This document shows, piece by piece, positions 59,674-64,000 of a stretch of DNA of 64,000 nucleotides. The notes below the pieces were generated by a model that did no database searches, had not been told where the DNA came from, and saw nothing but the letters and a program-made list of their open reading frames with translations. A program made the position numbers and the translations under genes. This DNA is from Kibdelosporangium sp. MJ126-NF4 (GTDB lineage Bacteria; Actinomycetota; Actinomycetes; Mycobacteriales; Pseudonocardiaceae), in assembly GCF_000826545.1 (NCBI RefSeq), contig NZ_CDME01000012.1:1-64000 (forward strand). Direction: 5' to 3'. The number at the start of each line of letters is the position of its first letter. The stretch's first letter is position 1.

Positions 59674-61376
59674 CAACGCTGTTCCTCGCTCTCCGGTGTG
59701 TCGACGTACGCCCCGAACGACCGGAACTTCGCATACCGGGCCGCCTGCAGCGCCTCGTCATCCATTTCGGACAGCCGGCGCACCGTCGTGCTCAGTGCCG
59801 CCCGAACTCGTTGTGCGGCCGCGTGGTGGTCCGCCTGGTTGCCGCCTTCCGGCTCCATGACGACACCGTCGACGATGCCGAACCGAAGCAGCTGCCGCGC
59901 GTCGACGCGCAACGCCGTCGCCGCCGCCGGTGCCTTGGCCGGGTCGTCGAACAGGATCGCGGCGCAGCCCTCCGGGCTGATCACCGAGTAGATCCCGCTG
60001 GAGCAGATCAGGACCTCGTTGGCAACCGCGAGCGCCAACGCGCCACCGCTGCCGCCCTCGCCCGAGATCAGCGTGACCACCGGCACCCGCAGGCTCGCCA
60101 TCAGCCGGATGCTCTCCGCGATGGCGACCGCCTGACCGTGCTCCTCCGCTTCGATCCCCGGGTAGGCGCCGGGTGTGTCGACGAACGTGATCACCGGCAG
60201 TCGGAGCTTCTCGGCCAGCCGCATCAGCCGAGCCGCCTTGCGGTACCCGCCGGGCGTCGGCATCCCGAAGTTGCGTTCGGTCAGTTCCGCGATGGTGCGG
60301 CCCTTCTGGTGGCCGATCACCATCACCGGCATGCCGTCGAGCCGCGCCATCCCACCGACCACAGCCGGGCAGTCCGTGCCCAGCCGGTCGCCGTGCAGTT
60401 CTTCGAAGTCGTCGAAAACCCGCGCGAGGTAGTCCAGCGTGGTCGGCCGCTCCAGCGCACGAGCAGCCTGCACGGTCTGCCACGCGTCGACTTCCGCCAA
60501 CCGGGTGTGGTCGCGCACGATCATGTCGTCGGATGTCACACCGGACGCGCTCCGGTGGCCGCCGACTGCCGACAGCAGACGCGCCAGCATCGGGCGCAAC
60601 GCGCCCCGGCGGCAGATGGCGTCCACCAATCCGTGCCGCAGCAGGAACTCCGCGGTCTGGAAGCCCTCAGGCAGGGTCTGGCGGATGGTCTGGCGGATCA
60701 CTCGTGGACCGGCGAAGCCCATCCGGGCGCCGGGTTCGGAGACGATCACGTCGCACAACGTCGAGAAGGACGCCGCCACACCGCCGTAGGTCGGGTCGGT
60801 GATCAACGAGACCGTGAGGATGCCTGCCGCGTCCAGCCTGCCGAGCGCCTGGCTCGTCTTGGCCATCTGCATCAGCGACAGCGCGCCTTCCTGCATCCGC
60901 GCCCCACCGGACGCGGACACGATCAGCAGCGGCGTCCGCGTTGCCAGGGCCAGCTCAGCCGCCCTGGTGATCAGCTCGCCGACGGCCGCGCCCAGGCTTC
61001 CGCCGAGAAACCGGAAGTCCATCACGGCCGCGACCACCGGATTGCCCGCGATCGTGCCGGACGCGAGCAACACGGCCTCGTACATGCCCGTCGCCAGCCG
61101 CGCCCCGGCGAGCCGGTCCGGATACCGCATCGTGTCGCGGAACTCCAGCACGTCCCGGCTGGGCGCCGTGCTGTCCAGCAGCTCGAGACCGTCCGGGTCG
61201 AACAGCTGCCAGACTCGTTCCAGCGCGGTCAGCCGGTGGTGCTTGGAGCATTCGGGACACACGTGCTGGTTGCGAGCGAGTCGTTTGACGTAGATCATCG
61301 CGTTGCAGCCCGAGCACACGATCCAGCTTGCGGCATCGACCGATCGCGGCTGTGGTCCACTGTCGACAGTCGTCAT
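59673..61376 (-). CDS. Fused carboxyltransferase AccD-AccA
   Basis: 567 residues. The beta half (about 1-270) starts with a zinc ribbon, [20 protein letters not shown] and CPEC, and contains [11 protein letters not shown]; the alpha half (about 280-567) has [37 protein letters not shown] and [11 protein letters not shown]. Fusion in one chain replaces the separate alpha and beta subunits. It moves the carboxyl from biotin to acetyl-CoA. It is five bases downstream of the ACP stop. Confidence 0.93.
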   Translation of the reverse strand: MTTVDSGPQPRSVDAASWIVCSGCNAMIYVKRLARNQHVCPECSKHHRLTALERVWQLFDPDGLELLDSTAPSRDVLEFRDTMRYPDRLAGARLATGMYEAVLLASGTIAGNPVVAAVMDFRFLGGSLGAAVGELITRAAELALATRTPLLIVSASGGARMQEGALSLMQMAKTSQALGRLDAAGILTVSLITDPTYGGVAASFSTLCDVIVSEPGARMGFAGPRVIRQTIRQTLPEGFQTAEFLLRHGLVDAICRRGALRPMLARLLSAVGGHRSASGVTSDDMIVRDHTRLAEVDAWQTVQAARALERPTTLDYLARVFDDFEELHGDRLGTDCPAVVGGMARLDGMPVMVIGHQKGRTIAELTERNFGMPTPGGYRKAARLMRLAEKLRLPVITFVDTPGAYPGIEAEEHGQAVAIAESIRLMASLRVPVVTLISGEGGSGGALALAVANEVLICSSGIYSVISPEGCAAILFDDPAKAPAAATALRVDARQLLRFGIVDGVVMEPEGGNQADHHAAAQRVRAALSTTVRRLSEMDDEALQAARYAKFRSFGAYVDTPESEEQR

Positions 61377-61381
61377 CCCGG

Positions 61382-61630
61382 TCAGCCGCCGTTGATGACC
61401 GCGAGCAACTGCCGTGGCGTGGTGGCACCGGTCGCGATGTCGTCGTCGATCTGGACGCCGTATTCGCGTGTGATCCGGGACGCGGTCTCCAGCAGTGCCA
61501 CGGAGTCGTATCCCAGTTCGTCGAACTCGGCGTCCATGATGTCGCCGTCCAGGTCGACGCCCTCGTCCACCCCGGCTCCCTCGCGGAGGATGCGTTTGAG
61601 GTCGTCGATGGTGACTGACTCGCCTGCCAT
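61382..61630 (-). CDS. Type II polyketide acyl carrier protein
   Basis: 82 residues. The phosphopantetheine Ser is in [18 protein letters not shown] (Ser43 region), the hallmark of aromatic-polyketide ACPs. It carries the growing chain for the KS/CLF pair. A normal AGGAG site (GGAGATCG) precedes the ATG. Confidence 0.95.
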   Translation of the reverse strand: MAGESVTIDDLKRILREGAGVDEGVDLDGDIMDAEFDELGYDSVALLETASRITREYGVQIDDDIATGATTPRQLLAVINGG

Positions 61631-61679
61631 GGCGATCTCCTCGTCTTCGTCGTTACTGGTTGGTCAAGACACGGCTTCG

Positions 61680-62900
61680 TCAGAACGCGGCTTGGTCGAA
61701 AGCCCTTACCACCACTGCGGAGTTGAAACCGCCGTAGCCCCTGGCGAGCACCAGTGCGGCGCGGATCGCGCCCGGCCTCGGCGCGCCGCTCACCAGGTCG
61801 ATCGCGTACGCCGGATCGACCGTCACGTTCGTGGTCGGCGGGATCAGGCCGTCCCGGATCGACAGCAGGGCGGCGGCGATGTCCAGTGAGCCCGCGCCCG
61901 AGTACAGTCGTCCGGTCATCGTCTTCGGTGCGGTGACCGGGATCCCGGCGGGTCCGAACACCGCGGTGATCGCGTCCGCCTCGACGCGGTCGAGCTCCGG
62001 CAGGGCGGCCGCGTCGGCGAACACCACGTCGACCTCGGACGGCGACGCGCCTGCGTCGGCCAGTGCCAGCTCGATCGCCCGCCGCAGGCCCGGTTCGCGC
62101 TCACTGCCGGGCCTCGGGTCGAATGTGGACCCGTACCCGGCGATCTCACCGTAGATCTGCTTCGCCCCACGCGCACGCGCGGTGTCGGCGTTCTCCATGA
62201 CCAGAATCGCGCCGCCCTCACCGGGGATGTATCCGCTGGCGTCCTGGTCGAACGGGAGGTAGGCGCGGTCGGCCGCGGCGGTCGTGCTGAGCCGCCCACC
62301 GGCCAGCTGCGCGACCCAGCCCCACGGACAGATCGACCCGTCCACGCCACCGGTGACGATCACCTTGGTGCCGCGTCGGATCTGTCGTCGCGCCTGGGCG
62401 ACCGCGTCGAGCCCGCCAGCCTGGTCGCTGACCACGACGCCACTGGGGCCACGCATCCCGTTGCGAATCGAGATCTGGCCGCTGTTGACGGCGTAGAACC
62501 ACGCGAACGACTGGTAGGCGCTGACGTACTCGCCGCCCTTGCTCCAGAGCTTCTCCAGTTCCCGCTGGCCGAACTCGAAGCCGCCCGCGGAACTGGCCGT
62601 CACCACGCCCATGTCGAACTCGGGCAGTTCACTGGGGACCACGCCCGCGTCGGCGAGCGCCCAGTCGGCGGCGACCAGTGCCAGCCTGGTCATGTGGTCG
62701 GTCTGCGGGAGCAGCCTGCTCGGCAGGTGCTGCTTGGCCTCGAAGCCGGGCACCTCACCCGCCAGCCGTACCGGATAGCCCTCGGACGCGAACCGGGTGG
62801 TCGGTCCGATCCCGTTGTCCCCACGCAGGGTCGCCGACCAGTAGTCGGCCGTCCCGAGCCCGTTGGGTGCCGCGACACCGATTCCCGTCACCACGCTCAT
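61680..62900 (-). CDS. Chain length factor (KSbeta)
   Basis: 406 residues, ketosynthase fold without the active Cys: VVSDQAGGLDA has Gln160 in its place, as in all CLFs. It pairs with KSalpha and sets chain length. The gate segment reads GGFEFGQRELEKLW, with Gly and Leu where the act CLF has Thr112 and Phe116, and Phe where act has Phe109. This suggests a longer pocket than act. ATG 62900 overlaps the KSalpha stop (ATGA), the usual coupling for equal amounts. Confidence 0.96.
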   Translation of the reverse strand: MSVVTGIGVAAPNGLGTADYWSATLRGDNGIGPTTRFASEGYPVRLAGEVPGFEAKQHLPSRLLPQTDHMTRLALVAADWALADAGVVPSELPEFDMGVVTASSAGGFEFGQRELEKLWSKGGEYVSAYQSFAWFYAVNSGQISIRNGMRGPSGVVVSDQAGGLDAVAQARRQIRRGTKVIVTGGVDGSICPWGWVAQLAGGRLSTTAAADRAYLPFDQDASGYIPGEGGAILVMENADTARARGAKQIYGEIAGYGSTFDPRPGSEREPGLRRAIELALADAGASPSEVDVVFADAAALPELDRVEADAITAVFGPAGIPVTAPKTMTGRLYSGAGSLDIAAALLSIRDGLIPPTTNVTVDPAYAIDLVSGAPRPGAIRAALVLARGYGGFNSAVVVRAFDQAAF

Positions 62901-64000
62901 GCCGCGCCCCGATCCGGTGTGGTCAGCACCATCGCGGTCTGGAAACCGCCGAAACCACTGCCAACGGTGAGCACTGTGTCGGTACGCCACTCCCTCGCCA
63001 CACGCGGCACGTAGTCGAGGTCGCATTCCGGGTCCGGAGTCGACAGGTTGGCCGTCGGCGGAACCACGTTGTGCCGCATGGCCAGTGCGGACGCGGCGAT
63101 CTCGATCGACCCGATCGCGCCGAGCGAGTGGCCGATCATCGACTTGATCGAGCTCACCGGGACTCGGTGGGCGTGGTGGCCGATGCTGGTCTTGAACGCG
63201 GTGGTCTCGTGCCGGTCGTTCTGTTTGGTGCCGGACCCGTGCGCGTTGATGTAGTCGATGTCCTCGGGGTTGATCCGCGCCTCGTCCATCGCGACCCGGA
63301 TCGCCTCGGCCAGCTCCCTGCCGTCCGGGCGCAACCCGGTCATGTGGAAGGCGTTGCAGCGCGAGGCGTATCCGGAGATCTCGGCGTAGATCTGGGCGTT
63401 GCGCTTGCGGGCGCTCTCGTACTCCTCGAGCACGAACACCGCCGCCCCCTCGCCGAGCACGAACCCGTTGCGGGTTTCGTCGAACGGGCGGGACGCGTGT
63501 TCGGGGTCGTCGTTGCGGGGTGTGGTCGCCTTGATCGCGTCGAAGCACGCCACGGTGATCGGCGAGATCGGCGCGTCCGTCGCACCGGCGATCATCACGT
63601 CCGCCGATCCCTCCCGGATCAGCTCGCAGGCGTGCGCCACCGAGTCCAGTCCGGACGTGCACCCGGTCGACACCACGGTCGCCGGTCCTTCTGCACCGAC
63701 CGACCACGCCACCTCGGCGGCGAAGGAACTCGGCACGAAGTAGTTGTAGAGGTGGGGAACCGAGTACGCGTGGTCCACCAGCCACATCCGCCCGCCGTCA
63801 CTGACGACGCGGTATTCCTCGTCCAGCCCCATCGTCGCGCCGACGGCACTGCCGATGGTCACGCCGATCCTGGCCGGATCCAGCTCGCTGGGCTCCACGC
63901 CGCTGTCGGCGACTGCCTCCCGTGTGGCGACGACAGCGAGCTGCGCGGCCCGGTCCATCCGCCGGATCTCCTGTGGCGCCAGTCCGTTGAGTTCCGGATC
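62897..64000 (-). CDS. Ketosynthase alpha (KSalpha), 5' end outside window
   Basis: 367 residues visible, in frame from the last base of the window (DPELNGLAPQEIRRMDRAAQ). Catalytic Cys is in STGCTSGLDS; His residues in YINAHGSGTKQND and SMIGHSLGAIGS complete the site. About 55 amino residues are missing. With the CLF it condenses malonyl-ACP units into the poly-beta-ketone. Its promoter and any upstream genes are beyond 64000. Confidence 0.96.
   Translation of the reverse strand, partial: DPELNGLAPQEIRRMDRAAQLAVVATREAVADSGVEPSELDPARIGVTIGSAVGATMGLDEEYRVVSDGGRMWLVDHAYSVPHLYNYFVPSSFAAEVAWSVGAEGPATVVSTGCTSGLDSVAHACELIREGSADVMIAGATDAPISPITVACFDAIKATTPRNDDPEHASRPFDETRNGFVLGEGAAVFVLEEYESARKRNAQIYAEISGYASRCNAFHMTGLRPDGRELAEAIRVAMDEARINPEDIDYINAHGSGTKQNDRHETTAFKTSIGHHAHRVPVSSIKSMIGHSLGAIGSIEIAASALAMRHNVVPPTANLSTPDPECDLDYVPRVAREWRTDTVLTVGSGFGGFQTAMVLTTPDRGAA

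Noticed and set aside
62901..63785. Upstream extension of the CLF frame through KSalpha
   Set aside because: The extension is out of frame with KSalpha and Arg-rich; the ATGA overlap at 62897-62900 gives the true CLF start.
1..64000. tRNA, rRNA or riboswitch genes
   Set aside because: I saw no cloverleaf-like sequence with CCA end or conserved riboswitch core on either strand, although a covariance-model search was not possible.

Overview
The window is very GC-rich DNA with strong third-position G/C bias, many GTG starts, 4-base stop/start overlaps (ATGA, GTGA), SARP and TetR regulators, Ku, an LAxTG cell-wall protein and HtaA heme proteins. This fits a filamentous actinomycete. A Pseudonocardiales member (Amycolatopsis/Kibdelosporangium/Saccharothrix-like) is my guess, partly from the palindromic 23-nt intergenic repeats; no 16S gene is present to confirm it.

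Left part (1-10.4 kb): the end of an IS1380-type transposase, a secreted metzincin protease, a GntR/UTRA regulator coupled to a small membrane protein, a TetR plus epoxide-hydrolase-like enzyme, a secreted M14 carboxypeptidase, Ku, a VOC protein, and a TetR/SDR pair with three operator-like palindromes.

10.4-18.4 kb: an iron-boxed heme acquisition locus. An hmuTUV ABC importer is followed by a membrane-anchored protein and a 1222-residue, five-domain HtaA protein with an LAxTG sorting signal; a small secreted protein is divergent across the iron box. 18.5-24.1 kb: a P1-family (DmpA/BapA) peptidase, a Tat-exported amidohydrolase and a three-gene signalling operon (receiver-PP2C phosphatase, CHASE3-type kinase, Rcp1-like receiver).

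24.1-41.5 kb: accessory metabolism. It holds a ferredoxin-type reductase with a predicted metal hydrolase, an F420-type LLM enzyme with TetR, DinB, SDRs, two frameshifted neighbours, and a four-gene operon of two esterases, an ATP-grasp ligase and a GCS2-type amidoligase. An acyltransferase and a TetR/MDR pair follow.

42.2-64 kb (continuing past the right edge): part of a type II polyketide cluster. The main operon, reading leftward, is KSalpha, CLF, ACP, fused AccDA, AccB, AccC, C9-type ketoreductase, di-domain aromatase/cyclase, ActVA-ORF5-like monooxygenase and SoxR. A second di-domain aromatase/cyclase and two SDRs follow. Next is a five-gene operon (glycosyltransferase, SnoaL-like, LLM, ActVI-ORF1-like dehydrogenase, SnoaL-like), then a sugar operon (2,3-dehydratase, ActVB-like flavin reductase, 3-ketoreductase, C-3 dehydrase). 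A SARP gene bounds the cluster. The tailoring set resembles benzoisochromanequinone pathways (actinorhodin/granaticin/medermycin) and the sugar genes point to a 2,3,6-trideoxyhexose. The CLF gate residues look unlike act and suggest a longer chain. Four SARP-type direct repeats (7-mers 11 bp apart, 7-8 bp before a -10-like hexamer) sit before four transcription units and tie the cluster to its SARP. Exporter, sugar-activating genes and second/third-ring cyclase of the ActIV type are not visible and may lie beyond 64000.
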